Assembly: GCA_027563935.2 (NCBI GenBank)
Contig: CM050451.1
Coordinates: forward strand, 101,955,565-102,019,564
DNA from: Costus lasius
Lineage: Eukaryota > Streptophyta > Magnoliopsida > Zingiberales > Costaceae
Length of the DNA: 64,000 bases
Reading direction: 5' to 3'
Shown here: positions 42,958 to 55,194 of the stretch, piece after piece
Layout of the letters: every line of letters begins with the position of its first letter
Position numbering within the stretch: the stretch's first letter is position 1
Notes under the pieces: generated by a model
Seen by the model: only the letters and a program-made list of their open reading frames with translations
The model's database searches: none
Told to the model about the DNA's origin: nothing
Made by a program: the position numbers and the translations under genes

Positions 42958-44630
42958 TGAAAGACCCCTTAAAGGGGGCGAAAACCCTAAAGCATGCGCA
43001 TATGAAATTTTTCTAGGGTTTCAACAAGATCGATTGCATGAATATATATGATCAACTTTGATTAAATTGCAAAGATCAAGTTAAGATCTTTTACCATAGC
43101 CATGATGAAGGAGGCGACTTGGAAGCAAGAGGGCAAATAAGCTCTCCTCCAAAGAAGACGCACACTAGATGAGAGATGGCTGCCTCCTTGGACGTTCCTT
43201 GTGCTAGCAAGGATCTCCCAAGTTCCTTGTCGTGTGAAGAAGAAGAGAGATGCTTGGCCGAGCTCCTTTTTTCGTGAAGAATCCTTTACACAAGAGTGAA
43301 GGCGACAAGAGAAGAGAATTGGCAAAATGCGTTGAGGAATTTTCAAGAGGTGGCGTTACATGACTTCCAAATATGGAAAGTCATGAAGCCATGCGCTCAC
43401 TCAAAGAAAACCGCCCAAAACGCTATCAAGCCTTGAACCATGCGTTCACACATGTGAACCGGTTCAAGCCAATTCAATTCAATTCAATTCGGTTCAAAGA
43501 CCAAACCAGACCAGCCCAAGCCATGGTCTAGATCTCTCTGAACCAAATGGTTCAAGATCTAACCGTTCATCTCTTGATGCACTTGATCTCACCGATCTAG
43601 CATCAATACTCTCGATCGAAGCTTACCGATCTCAAGCCCTAATCAATCAAACATGATCAGACCAGATCTCACTTACAATCAGAGTTTAAACTCCTTTAAA
43701 CTGAACTGAAACAATTCAGTCCACACGATCTGACTTAAGTAAGCCATATCATCAAATTGTGCGACCCTGAGGGTTTCCTTTAAATGTCGGTAACGATAAC
43801 TTACGTTATCACGATCAGTGAGGGGTATCTAGCAACACATCACTGTCTCCCGATATAAAGGAAAGAGTCTTCCAAGACTACTCCCAAACCATAGCACAAG
43901 TGTGAATCCACTTCACAAGGCATACATGTTTCCTTTGCCACTTGATGTTCTTATTGGACAAGCGTGTCAAGCCTGTAACTCCAATATGATGAGGATGATT
44001 AGATCAGATGATCATAGTCATCTGGGTATGGCCATACACTTTCTCAATCATCTCATCCAGGGGGGGCCCCTTTAGAACATCACACTCCTTAAACAAGGAG
44101 ACGGCAATCCTATATCTATCACTAGTGTCCTAACCTGACTCATGATCATTATCCAAGATAGTCTATAACCATTATGTTTCAAATGATATTGAACTACCTC
44201 AAAACAATGACAATCATCATTTAGAAACACAAGTGATCTCAAGTCAGAGGAAATGTGCCACTTGTTGCATACAAGGATTATTCACATTGTGACAAGCAAT
44301 TGAACATCCTAGTAGGGTCTGTCCAGTACATCCAATGTACCCATGAGTCTACATCTTATTCCATGCTCATAGCATCCTATAAGATTAGAACACATATTAG
44401 TCTCAATCATATCAAGGCCGTCTCATGTTCACCAAGATATCTCGACTAAGGACTTTATAGCATGTCAGCCTAGCTGAACACCATTGAGACATTATTCAGA
44501 GATATACATATTGCAGCAGATGATGTAACAAACTGAATAACCACAATTGCCTTTATAAACATAAGAGTTTATACATGATACTGATACATCCCAAGGCCTC
44601 AAACATTAGCCTTAAGGGCACACCCCAACA
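42958..44630 (-). repeat. Cop-7 3' LTR
   Basis: 1673 bp, begins TGAAAGACCCCTTAAAGGGG on the plus strand, ends CACCCCAACA. Confidence 0.93.
43795..43859 (-). promoter_or_regulatory. LTR TATA and hairpin (Cop-7 3' LTR)
   Basis: GATAAC-TTAC-GTTATC at 43795-43810; TATA-like box at 43852-43859. Confidence 0.6.
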
Positions 44631-44631
44631 A

Positions 44632-44641
44632 TCTCCCACTT
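44632..44641 (-). other. Polypurine tract of Cop-7
   Basis: AAGTGGGAGA on the sense strand. Confidence 0.85.
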
Positions 44642-44650
44642 GCACTTAAT

Positions 44651-47600
44651 CTAATGGTTGAGAAATCTCAAACCCATATTATTACAGTGCTTCTCATGCT
44701 TCTGCTGCGCCAGAGGCTTTGTAAGCGGGTCAGCCAGATTGTCATCTATATGAACCTTGCAGATTTTGATCTCGCCTCGATCAATGATCTCCCGGATCAA
44801 GTGAAACCGTCTCTGTATGTGCTTGGACTTCTGGTGCGACCGTGGTTCCTTTGCTTGTGCGATTGCTCCAGTGTTATCACAAAAGATAACCAAAGGATCT
44901 GCACTCGAAGGAACAACACCAAGTTCCTTAATGAACTTACAAATCCACACTGCCTCCTTGGATGCTTCCGAGGCTGCAACATACTCGGCTTCTGTTGTGG
45001 AATCAGCAACAACAGACTGTTTGAAACTTTTCCACACCACAGCGCCTCCATTCAAGCTAAAAAAATAGCCTGATTGCGATCGGAAATCATCCTGGTCTGA
45101 CTGGAACGAAGCGTCAGTATATCCTTCAATACTGAGTTCTTCCTGACCACCATATATCAAGAAAATATCTTTGGTCCTCCGAAGATATTTTAAAATGTTT
45201 TTGACAGCAATCCAGTGTGCCTGACCTGGATTACATTGGAATCGACTGGTCACGCTTAACCTGTAAGCGACGTCTGGGTGAGTACACAACATCACATACA
45301 TTATGGACCCAATAGCCGAAGCATAAGGCGTATTGTCCAGTTGATCTTTCTCAGTCTGTGTTTGTGGACACTGACTCTTTGAAAGATTCAGACCATGTCT
45401 GACTGGAAGATATCCACTTTTAGAATTCTCTAAATGGAATCTCTCCAGGACTTTATCGATGTAAGTACTCTGGCACAGCCCGAGAAGCCTCTTAGATCTA
45501 TCTCTGTAGATCTTCACACCTAATACATAGGCTGCTTCTCCTAGATCTTTCATCTGGAAACATTTTCTTAACCATGCTTTAACAGCATGTAGTTCAGGAA
45601 TATCGTTTCCAATGATTAAGATATCATCGACGTAGAGGACTAGGAAAGTAATCACGCTCCCACTAAACCTCTTATATACACACGGGTCATCTTCATTCTT
45701 GATGAAACCAAATTCACAGATTGATTCATCAAAATGAATATTCCAGCTTCTAGATGCTTGCTTAAGTCCATAAATGGACTTCTTTAATTTGCATATTTTA
45801 TGACGATCTGATGGATTGGTGAAACCTTCAGGTTGTGTCATATACACATCCTCCTGCAGATTTCCATTAAGGAAAGCAGTCTTCACATGCATTTTCCAGA
45901 TCTCATAATCGTAATATGCTGCTATCGCAAGAATAATCCGAATAGACTTGAACATGGCTACAGGAGAGAAAGTTTCATCATAATCTATCCCGTAGATTTG
46001 TTTGAAACCTTTCGCAACTAGCCTGCCTTTATAGGTAACCACGTTACCATCCATGTCAATCTTCTTCTTGAAGATCCATTTACAGCCTATAGGGATTACT
46101 CCCAGAGGCGGATCAACCAAATCCCAGACTTGGTTATCTGACATGGAGTCCATCTCGGCTCGCATAGCTTCAAGCCATCTAGCTGACTCCGGTCCACTGA
46201 CCGCATCCGCATAAGTGAGGGGTTCATCATGATCAATGATGTAGACTCCGTCATAGCGCTCAGGCTGTCGACGGATCCTTCCCGATCTTTGCGGTTCCCA
46301 TGATATCTGAGCCTCAGGTTATGCAATAACCTGTTCTACTGGCTCAGGCTCATCCAACTGTGCTTGACTACTTTGTCCTTCTTCTGAATTCTCATCCAGC
46401 TTTATTTCTCTCCCACTGGCCTCTTGCAGAAGAAACTCCTTCTCAAGAAAAATTACCGTCCGAGCAACAAATACTTTGTTCTCTTTGGGATCGTAGAAAT
46501 AATAACCCTTAGTTTCCTTAGGGTAACCGACAAAGATGCATTTATCAGATCTGCTCTCCAGTTTCCCAGAGGCGAGCTTTTTGACATAAGCCTCGCAACC
46601 CCAGATCTTAATAAATGTCAAGCTCGGCTGTTTCCCATACCATAACTCATATGGAGTCTTAGAAACTGCCTTGGATGGCACTCGGTTTAGTACCTTTGTA
46701 GCTGTTTCCAGTGCAAATCCCCAAAAGGAGTAAGGTAGAGTAGCCTGACTCATCATTGAACGAACCATATCCAATAAGGTTCTGTTCCTCCTCTCGGACA
46801 CACCATTCCACTGCGGTGTTCCTGGCGGAGTGAGCTGTGAGATAATCCCACACTCCTTCAGATAGTCAGTAAACTCTCGACTTAGGTATTCTCCACCTCG
46901 ATCAGAACGAAGTGCCTTGATATTTCGGCCTAGCTGATTCTGTACTTCATTTTTGAACTCTTTGTACTTGTCAAAAGATTCACTTTTATGTCTCATTAGA
47001 TAGACATACCCATATCTACTGAAATCATCAGTAAAGGTAATGAAGTATGAATAGCCACCTCTGGCATGTTTACTAAATGGCCCACACACATCACTGTGTA
47101 TAAGGTCAAGTAAACCTAAAGCCCTTTGACCTTTATTAGAAAAAGGAGCTTTTCTCATTTTACCCATTAAACAAGCTTTGCATGTATCAAGCTCCTCATA
47201 GGAGAATGATCCCAGCAGTCCATGGTCATGCAACCGCTTAATGCGTTTCTTGTTAATATGGCCTAAACGACTATGCCATAGCAAGGTGCTGTCATCAGCA
47301 TACTTGGCTTTCTTATTATCAATATTTTGTATAGAACATTCCATGTCCAACATGAATAACCCATTGTTAATTGATCCAGTGGCATAAACAATATTATCTA
47401 AAGAAATAACACACTTTGAAATATTGCATTCAAAGGAAAAACCTTTCCTGACAAGAGTAGGAATAGAGATAATATTTTTGGTAATGCTTGGTACAAAATA
47501 ACAATTGTTCAATTCTAATACAAGTCCAGATGGTAATGAGATGTGATATTCTCCGATAGCAACAGCAGCAACCCGTGCCCCGTTTCCAACTCGTAGGTCC

Positions 47601-48535
47601 ACCTCATGCTGTCCCACCTGTCTTCTTCTGTTGAGTTCCTGTACATTTGAACAAATGTGAACTCCACATGCAGTGTCCAACACCCATGAAATAGAAGAAG
47701 AAGATATCATGACTTCAGTCACAAATATACCTGAGCCAGAAGCGATGCTTCCCTTCTTGTCTCCTTGGAGCGCTTTACAGTCCTTTTTCCAGTGACCTAG
47801 CTGGCCACAATGGAAACATCTGTATTCCTTCGACCGCTTAACCTTCTGTTTCAGAGCCTTGTTGTAACTCTTGACAGGGGCTTTGCCCTTCTTCCCCTTC
47901 TTCTTGTTCCTGAAAGGAACCATCAAGACAGAGGTTGAAGGCTTTCCCTTTAGAGTCAACTCTGTAGTCAAGAGCATGTTCAGTAACTCTGCCGGGGTAC
48001 AGTCGATCTTGTTCATATTAAAATTAATAATGAACGGATCGAAAGTAGCCGGGAGAGACTGAAGAATGATGTCTACAGCAAGCTCCTGATTGATGGTATG
48101 TCCCAGTTTCTCTAGAGCCTCCTTGTACCCAATCATCTTGAGTACGTGAGCTCCCACTGGACTCCCTTCAGTCAGTTTGCTCTGAAAGAAAAGCTTAGTC
48201 AAATTGTAGCGTTCAGTCCTAGCCTGTGCAGCATAGAGCAACTTGAGGTTTGCTATAATTTCTATAGTAGACAGATCCTCATGCTGACGTTGCAGCTCTG
48301 GCGTCATAGACGCTAGCATCAGGCAAGCGACATCAATGCTATCATTGACATGCTTTTCATAGGCATCCCGAACCGCCCTTGCGGCGTTCGGAGTGGGTTG
48401 AGGCGGTATAGCCGTCTCGAGGACATACAGCTTCCTCTCTGCCTTAAGAACAATCTTAAGGTGTCCGTACCAGTTTGAGAAGTTTGGCCCAGCAAACTTC
48501 TCCCTTTCCAGTAGGGATCGCACATTGAAATTCGT
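44651..48535 (-). pseudogene. Cop-7 (or Cop-7/6 chimera) gag-pol, lost start and one stop
   Basis: One frame over the full length, with every domain recognisable: Gag, CCHC knuckle, protease DTAC, integrase, RT YVDD and RNase H. The usual start codon is ACG at 48533-48535, so translation from the normal site is lost. A TAA at 46319-46321 replaces CAA in the linker between integrase and RT, separating Gag-protease-integrase from RT-RNase H. Missense changes near the RT active site: QMDVKTAFL reads KMHVKTAFL, which removes the first catalytic aspartate. VWIRKF reads VWICKF. Enzymatic activity is therefore unlikely even without the stop. The left part belongs to Cop-7; the upstream part could derive from Cop-6. 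Confidence 0.92.
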
Positions 48536-48556
48536 GGTGTTCGTTGCTGCAGTAAT

Positions 48557-48587
48557 CTACAACAATGCAAGAACAGCAAGGTCAGTA
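48557..48587 (-). promoter_or_regulatory. Predicted branch point and 3' splice acceptor, Cop-7/6
   Basis: TACTGAC at 48587-48581 and TTGTAG ending at 48557 (sense). Confidence 0.5.
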
Positions 48588-48628
48588 TCAATGTTTAGAA
48601 TCAATCCAGGACTTAAGAAAGATTCTTT

Positions 48629-48696
48629 TCTCACTATTTTATCTGACTGAAAAATCCAGTAAAATAGTCCGAAAGAGTAAAACTCTTTTAGTGAGA
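48629..48696 (-). other. Three-way-junction RNA structure, Cop-7/6 leader
   Basis: TCTCACTA/TAGTGAGA; inner GACTG pairs with TAGTC using one G-U; GAGT-AAA-ACTC. Confidence 0.58.
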
Positions 48697-49507
48697 TGGG
48701 ATCCAGATTTCATACTTGGTCTCCGCGTCCCGCTTAGGCGAGATAAGATGCACAGAGAGTACAAGCACTAGTTTCTGGTAGGCAATCCCTGCTAATCGCC
48801 AACCCGTGCGATTCCCCTTCATCCGGGCAATCCAGCAGACTGTGCCAACTGAGTTGGTACAACACAGTCTCTGATCCCACAGATGCTGCCTCCATGTAGC
48901 TAACATATGCACTATATGTAGCCTACATGGTCAAGCTGACCCGACCTACTCCCTGGACCACCACGTGCTATGCTGAGCAACGAGAAGCGATAAATCCCTT
49001 CTCTATAACACGCAGATGTAATCGCACACCGTCTGAAGATAGATGGGCATGCCCACTGAGTGGGTACAACACGGCCCCAACGATAGTCAGAACAGTGAGG
49101 TTTCGCGTCAGAAGGCTTACGTGCTTGATATTTAACGTTGGATTTTAACGGTCTTTTATCTTCTTACTATCAGGCAAATCCTATGGCGATAGCAGAAGAA
49201 TAAATCATGCAGTTCTAATTATATAAACAACAAGTAGAAAGCATGCTGATCTTATGTGGTAAAAGCCCATTAAACCTAAGTAAGACCTTAATTTAACTTA
49301 AGTCTTCACTTGAGCACTTCATGGGTCTTTTGCCTTCTCATCTGGCCCAACCCAGGGCCCAACCGCCCACTGCAGCTCAGGTGCGCCCACTAGGTAAATG
49401 CGCCTGTCCTAGGGTCGAACCCTAGACCTCCCACCTGGTCAAGCCTCAAGCTGCATGCGCCTCTGCCATGTGTGCTTTGTGCTCTTGTCTGATTAAAATT
49501 ACAATTT

Positions 49508-49512
49508 AATCT
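49508..49512. repeat. Cop-8 target-site duplication AATCT (left copy)
   Basis: Second copy at 58730-58734; joining the flanks restores TTTAATCTATCTAGACAAG as in other leaders. Confidence 0.95.
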
Positions 49513-51196
49513 TGAAAAACCCCTAACTCATGGGGGGGGGGGGAAACCCTAGAACATGCGCCTCTAGCAAGCATGGCGGAAAGAGGGTTTCTAAAGGATC
49601 GCATATGAAAAACCATATGATCAACTTGAATGAGTTTAGATCTATACCATAGCCATAGAGATGGAGGTCGGCTTGGAAGCAAGAGAGCAAAATAGATCCC
49701 CTCCAAATGGCGCGCACACAAGAAGAAGTTGGCTACTCCCTTCACGCCTTTGTGCTAGCAAAAGCTTCAAGGGGTCTTGATCGTTTGAAGGAGAATCCTT
49801 GGAGTCTTTGCTTGGCCGAATTCCACCTCTCCACTCTCGGCGATAATACTCTCTCAAGCACGCTTCATCGCCAAAGTGAGAAGCCTTCAAGCAAAAGCGT
49901 TTTGGCGTTTCTTCATCAAGTCACCATGATGACTTTCCATTAATGGAATGTCATGAAGGAGAGCTTTCGAAACCGATCAAAACAAAACGCTTAAGCTTTG
50001 AACCAAGCGTTCACACATGTGAACCGGTTCAAGCTTAATCGATCCAATTGATTTTGGTTCAATAAACCAAATCAAATCAGCCCAAGCATTGGTCCAAATC
50101 AAATTAAACCCAAGGTTCAAGATCTGACCGTTCATCCTTTTGATGCTTCTGATCTCATCGATCTAGCATCAACTCTCTCGATCGAAGCTTACCGATCTAG
50201 AGCCCTAATCACTCAAACATGATCAGACCAGATCTCACTTACAATCAGAGGTTAAACTCCTCTAAACTGAACCCAAACAATTCAGTCCATACGATCTGAC
50301 TCGAGTAAGCCATATCATCAAATTGTGCGACCCTAAGGGTTTCCTTTAAATGTCGGTAACGATAACTTTCGTTATCACGATCAGTGAGAGGTATCTAGCA
50401 ACACATCACTGTCTCCCGATATAAAGGAAAAAGTCTTCCAAGACTACACCCAAACCATGGCACAAGTGTGAATCAAATTCACAAGGCATACATGTTTCCT
50501 TTGCCACTGGATGTTCTTATTGGACAAGCATGTCAAGCTTGTAACTCCAACATGATGAGCATGATTAGATCAGATGAACATAGTCATCTGGGTATGGCCA
50601 TACACTTTCTCAATCATCTCATATAGGGGGGCCCTTTAGAACATCACACTCCTTAAACAAGGAGACGGCAATCCTTTGTCTATCACAAGTGCCCTAACCT
50701 GATTCATGATCATTATCCAAGATAGTCTATAATCATTATCTTTCAAATGATATTGAACTACCTCAAAATAATGACATTCATCATTTAGAAACACAAGTGA
50801 TCTCAAGTCAAAGGAAAATGTGCCACTTGCTGTTATCAAGGATTATTCACATTGTGACAAACAATTGAATATCCTAGTAGGGTCTGTCCAGTACATCCAA
50901 TGTACCCATGTGTCTACATCTTATTCCATGCTCGAAGCATCCTATAAGATAAGCACACATATTAGTCTCAATCATATCAAGGTTGTCTCATGTTCACCAA
51001 GATATATCGACTAAGGACATAGAGCCTGTCAGCCTAGCTGAACAGCTTTGAGACATTATTCAGAAGTACACTTATTACAGCAGACAAGGTAACAACCTGA
51101 ATAATAACCATGCCTTTTATAAACATAAGAGTTTATTACATGATACTATTACAATCCCAAGGCCTCAAACATTAGCCTTAAGGGCATACCCCAACA
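49513..51196 (-). repeat. Cop-8 3' LTR
   Basis: 1684 bp. Begins TGAAAAACCCC on the plus strand; 12-G run at 49532-49543 close to the U5 end. Confidence 0.96.
50361..50425 (-). promoter_or_regulatory. LTR TATA and hairpin (Cop-8 3' LTR)
   Basis: GATAAC-TTTC-GTTATC at 50361-50376; TATA-like box at 50418-50425. Confidence 0.6.
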
Positions 51197-51197
51197 A

Positions 51198-51207
51198 TCT
51201 CCCACTT
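51198..51207 (-). other. Polypurine tract of Cop-8
   Basis: AAGTGGGAGA on the sense strand. Confidence 0.87.
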
Positions 51208-51216
51208 GCACTTAAT

Positions 51217-54200
51217 CTAATGGTTGAGAAACCTCAAACCCATATTATTACAGTGCTTCTCATGCTTCTGCTGCGCCAGAGGCTTGGTAAGCGGGTCAGC
51301 CAGATTGTCGTCTGTATGAACCTTGCATATTTTGATCTCGCCACGATCAATGATCTCCCGGATCAAGTGAAACCGTCTCTGTATGTGCTTGGACTTCTGG
51401 TGCGACCGTGGTTCCTTTGCTTGTGCGATTGCTCCAGTGTTATCACAGAAGATAACCAAAGGATCTGCACTCGAAGGAACAACACCAAGTTCTCTCACGA
51501 ACTTACGAATCCAAACTGCCTCCTTAGATGCTTCCGAGGCTGCAACATACTCGGCTTCTGTTGTGGAATCAGCAACAGTTGACTGTTTGAAACTCTTCCA
51601 CACCACTGCTCCACCATTCAAGCTAAAAACATAGCCTGATTGCGATCGGAAATCATCCTGGTCCGACTGGAACGAAGCGTCAGTATATCCCTCTATACTG
51701 AGTTCTTCCTGACCACCATATATCAAGAACATATCTTTGGTCCTCCGCAGATATTTTAAGATGTTCTTGACTGCAATCCAGTGCGCCAAACCTGGATTAC
51801 TTTGGAATCGACTGGTTACGCTTAACCCGTAAGCGACGTCTGGGCGAGTACACAACATCGCATACATAATGGACCCAATAGCCGAAGCATAAGGCGTATT
51901 GTCCATTTCATCTTTCTCAGTCTGTGTTTGTGGACACTGACTCTTTGAAAGATTCAGACCATGTCTGACTGGAAGATATCCACGTTTAGAATTCTCTAAA
52001 TGGAATCTCTCCAGGACCTTATCGATGTAAGTACTCTGGCACAGCCCGAGAAGCCTCTTAGATCTATCCTGGTAGATCTTCACACCTAACACATAGGCTG
52101 CTTCTCCTAAATCTTTCATCTGGAAACATTTTCCTAACCATGCTTTAACAGCATGCAGTTCAGGAATATCATTTCCAATGATTAAGATATCATCGACGTA
52201 GAGGATTAAGAATGTAATCACGCTCCCACTAAACCTCTTATATACACACGGGTCATCTTCATTCTTGATGAAACCAAACTCAGAGATTGATTCATCAAAA
52301 CGAATGTTCCAGCTTCTAGATGCTTGCTTAAGTCCATAAATGGACTTCTTTAATTTGCATATTTTATGACGATCTGATGGATTAGTGAAACCCTCAGGTT
52401 GTGTCATATACACATCCTCATCCAGATTTCCATTAAGGAAAGCTGTCTTCACATCCATCTGCCAGATCTCATAATCGTAATATGCAGCTATCGCGAAAAG
52501 AATCCGAATAGACTTAAACATGGCTACAGGAGAGAAAGTTTCATCATAATCTATCCCGTAGATTTGTTTGAAACCTTTCGCAACCAGCCTGCCTTTATAG
52601 GTAACCACGTTACCATCCATGTCAATCTTCTTCTTGAAGATCCATTTACAGCCTATAGGGATTACTCCCGGAGGCGGATCAACCAAATCCCAGACTTGGT
52701 TATCTGACATGGAGTCCATCTCGGCTCGCATAGCATCAAGCCATCTAGCTGACTCCGGTCCACTGACCGCATCCGCATAAGTAAGGGGTTCATCATTTTC
52801 AATGATGTAGACTCCGTCATAGCGCTCAGGCTGTCGACGGATCCTTCCCGATCTTCGCGGTTCCCGTGATATCTGAGCCTCAGGTTGTTCAGTGACCTGT
52901 TCTACCGGCTCAGGCTCATCCAACTGTGCTTGAGCACTTTGTCCTTCTTCTGGATTCTCATCCAGTTTTATTTCTCTCCCACTGGCCTCTTGCAGAAGAA
53001 ATTCCTTCTCAAGAAATATAGCCGTCCGAGCAACAAAAACCTTGTTCTCTTTGGGATCGTAGAAATAATAACCCTTAGTTTCCTTAGGGTAACCAACAAA
53101 GATACATTTCTCAGATCTGCTCTCTAGTTTCCCAGAGGCGAGCTTTTTGACATAAGCCTCGCAACCCCAGATCCTGATAAATGTCAAGCTAGGCTGTTTC
53201 CCATACCATAACTCATATGGCGTCTTTGAAACTGCCTTGGATGGCACTCGGTTTAGTACCTTTGCAGCTGTTTCCAGTGCAAAACCCCAAAAGGAATATG
53301 GAAGAGTGGCCTGACTCATCATAGAACGAACCATATCAAGTAACGTTCTATTTCTCCTTTCGGATACACCATTCCATTGCGGTGTTCCTGGCGGAGTGAG
53401 CTGTGAGACAATCCCACACTCTTTCAGATAGTCAGTAAATGCATGACTTAGGTATTCTCCACCTCGATCAGAACGAAGTGCCTTGATGTTTCGGCCTAGC
53501 TGATTCTGTACTTCATTTTTGAACTCTTTGAACTTGTCAAAAGATTCACTTTTATGTCTCATTAAATAGACATACCCATACCTACTGAAATCATCAGTAA
53601 AGGTAATGAAGTACTGATAGCCACCTCTGGCATGTTTACTGAAAGGCCCACACACATCACTGTGTATAAGGTCAAGTAAACCTGAAGCCCTTTGACCTTT
53701 GTGAGGAAAAGGTGACTTCGTCATTTTACCCATCAAACAAGCTTTGCATGTATCAATCTCCTCATAGGAGAATGATCCCAGCAGTCCATGATCATGCAAC
53801 CGCTTAATGCGCTTCTCGTTTATATGGCCTAAACGACTATGCCATAACAAGGTGCTGTGATCAGCATACTTGGCTTTCTTGTTATCAATGTTTTGTATAG
53901 AATGTTCCATGTCCAACATGAATAACCCATTGTTAATTGAACCAGTCGCATACACAATATTATCATAAGTTAAAACACACTTTGAAATCTTGCATTCAAA
54001 GGCAAATCCTCTCCTGACAAGAGCAGGAATAGAGATAATATTCTTGGTAATACTGGGTACAAAATAACAATTGTTTAATTCTAATACAATGCCAGATGGT
54101 AAAGAAATGAAATAGTCTCCTACAGCAACAGCAGCAACCCGTGCTCCGTTTCCTACTCGTAGGTCTACCTCATGCTGTCCCACCTGCCTTCTTCTCTTGA

Positions 54201-55101
54201 GTTCCTGTACATTTGAACAAATGTGAACTCCACATGCGGTGTCCAACACCCATGAAATAGAAGAAGATGAAACCATGACTTCCGTCACGTATATACCTGA
54301 GCCAGAAGTGATGCTTCCCCTCTTATCTCCTTGGAGCGCTTTACAGTCCTTTTTCCAGTGACCCAGCTGGCCACAGTGGAAACACCTGTTGTCCTTCGAC
54401 CGCTTCACCTTCTGTTTCAGGGCCTTGCTGTAATTCTTGACAGGGGCCTTGCCCTTCTTCCCCTTCTTCTTGTTCCTTGAAGGAACCAGCAAGACAGAGG
54501 TTGAAGGCTTACCCTTCAGAGTTTCCTCAGTGGTCAAGAGCATATTCAGCAGCTCTGCCGGCGTACAATCGATTTTGTTCATATTAAAGTTAATGATGAA
54601 CGCATCGAAAGAAGGCGGAAGAGACTGCAGAATAATATCTACAGCAAGCTCCTGGTTGATGGTATGCCCCAGTTTCTCTAGAGCCTCCTTGTGCCCAATC
54701 ATCTTGAGCACGTGAGCTCCCACTGGGCTCCCCTCAGCCAGTTTGCTCTGAAAGAAGAGCTTCGTCAGATTATAGCGTTCTGTCCTCGCCTGTGCAGCAT
54801 ACAGCATATTGAGGTTCGCTATAATCTCTATAGCCGACATATCCTCATGCTGACGCTGCAGCGGTGGCGTCATAGACGCAAGCATCAGGCAAGCGACATC
54901 AATGCTATCATTGACGTGCTTTTCATAGGCATCCCGAACCGCCCTTGCGGCGTTCGGAGCGGGCTGCGGCGGTATTGCCGTCTCGAGGACATACAGTTTC
55001 CTCTCTGCCTTAAGAACGATCTTAAGGTGTCCGAACCAGTCAGAGAAGTTCGGCCCAGCAAACTTCTCCCTTTCCAGTAGGGATCGCACATTGAAGCTCA
55101 T
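51217..55101 (-). CDS. Cop-8 Gag-Pol polyprotein, intact (1294 aa)
   Basis: Complete frame without stop. UBN2-like Gag (1-235), CCHC knuckle (240-253), aspartic protease with DTAC at about 287-290, GAG-pre-integrase zinc site HHCC (about 421-455), integrase core D482, D545, E581, a proline- and glutamate-rich linker (about 710-765) with a basic SREPRRSGRIRRQPER stretch, RT with D883, TAFLNG and YVDD (968-971), and RNase H D1141, E1182, D1220. Unlike Cop-1 it keeps the majority residue at every conserved position I compared (TAFLNG, GYTDAS, NTGA). Start at ATG 55101, with A at -3 (ACCATGAGC). Gag forms the particle, protease cleaves the polyprotein, RT/RNase H make cDNA and integrase inserts it in nuclear DNA. 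A functional, autonomous copy is plausible; expression is unknown. Confidence 0.97.
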   Translation of the reverse strand: MSFNVRSLLEREKFAGPNFSDWFGHLKIVLKAERKLYVLETAIPPQPAPNAARAVRDAYEKHVNDSIDVACLMLASMTPPLQRQHEDMSAIEIIANLNMLYAAQARTERYNLTKLFFQSKLAEGSPVGAHVLKMIGHKEALEKLGHTINQELAVDIILQSLPPSFDAFIINFNMNKIDCTPAELLNMLLTTEETLKGKPSTSVLLVPSRNKKKGKKGKAPVKNYSKALKQKVKRSKDNRCFHCGQLGHWKKDCKALQGDKRGSITSGSGIYVTEVMVSSSSISWVLDTACGVHICSNVQELKRRRQVGQHEVDLRVGNGARVAAVAVGDYFISLPSGIVLELNNCYFVPSITKNIISIPALVRRGFAFECKISKCVLTYDNIVYATGSINNGLFMLDMEHSIQNIDNKKAKYADHSTLLWHSRLGHINEKRIKRLHDHGLLGSFSYEEIDTCKACLMGKMTKSPFPHKGQRASGLLDLIHSDVCGPFSKHARGGYQYFITFTDDFSRYGYVYLMRHKSESFDKFKEFKNEVQNQLGRNIKALRSDRGGEYLSHAFTDYLKECGIVSQLTPPGTPQWNGVSERRNRTLLDMVRSMMSQATLPYSFWGFALETAAKVLNRVPSKAVSKTPYELWYGKQPSLTFIRIWGCEAYVKKLASGKLESRSEKCIFVGYPKETKGYYFYDPKENKVFVARTAIFLEKEFLLQEASGREIKLDENPEEGQSAQAQLDEPEPVEQVTEQPEAQISREPRRSGRIRRQPERYDGVYIIENDEPLTYADAVSGPESARWLDAMRAEMDSMSDNQVWDLVDPPPGVIPIGCKWIFKKKIDMDGNVVTYKGRLVAKGFKQIYGIDYDETFSPVAMFKSIRILFAIAAYYDYEIWQMDVKTAFLNGNLDEDVYMTQPEGFTNPSDRHKICKLKKSIYGLKQASRSWNIRFDESISEFGFIKNEDDPCVYKRFSGSVITFLILYVDDILIIGNDIPELHAVKAWLGKCFQMKDLGEAAYVLGVKIYQDRSKRLLGLCQSTYIDKVLERFHLENSKRGYLPVRHGLNLSKSQCPQTQTEKDEMDNTPYASAIGSIMYAMLCTRPDVAYGLSVTSRFQSNPGLAHWIAVKNILKYLRRTKDMFLIYGGQEELSIEGYTDASFQSDQDDFRSQSGYVFSLNGGAVVWKSFKQSTVADSTTEAEYVAASEASKEAVWIRKFVRELGVVPSSADPLVIFCDNTGAIAQAKEPRSHQKSKHIQRRFHLIREIIDRGEIKICKVHTDDNLADPLTKPLAQQKHEKHCNNMGLRFLNH

Positions 55102-55122
55102 GGTGTTCGTTGCTGCAGGAAT

Positions 55123-55153
55123 CTACAACAATGCAAGAACAGCAAGGTCAGTA
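55123..55153 (-). promoter_or_regulatory. Predicted branch point and 3' splice acceptor, Cop-8
   Basis: TACTGAC at 55153-55147 and TTGTAG ending at 55123 (sense), 22 bases before the ATG. Confidence 0.52.
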
Positions 55154-55194
55154 TCAATGTTTAGAATCAATCCAGGACTTAAGAAAGATTCTTT

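Larger units (their letters stand above)
48536..49512 (-). other. Cop-7/6 leader, gag-proximal part
   Basis: Non-coding leader interrupted by Cop-8; continues at 58735. Contains splice acceptor, three-way junction and both bulged hairpins (about 48837-48870 and 49046-49075). Confidence 0.85.

Noticed and set aside
42958..44630. Cop-7 LTR as a solo LTR inserted in Cop-6
   Set aside because: A solo LTR would be followed by the remaining Cop-6 RT sequence; instead a PPT and a second pol 3' end follow.
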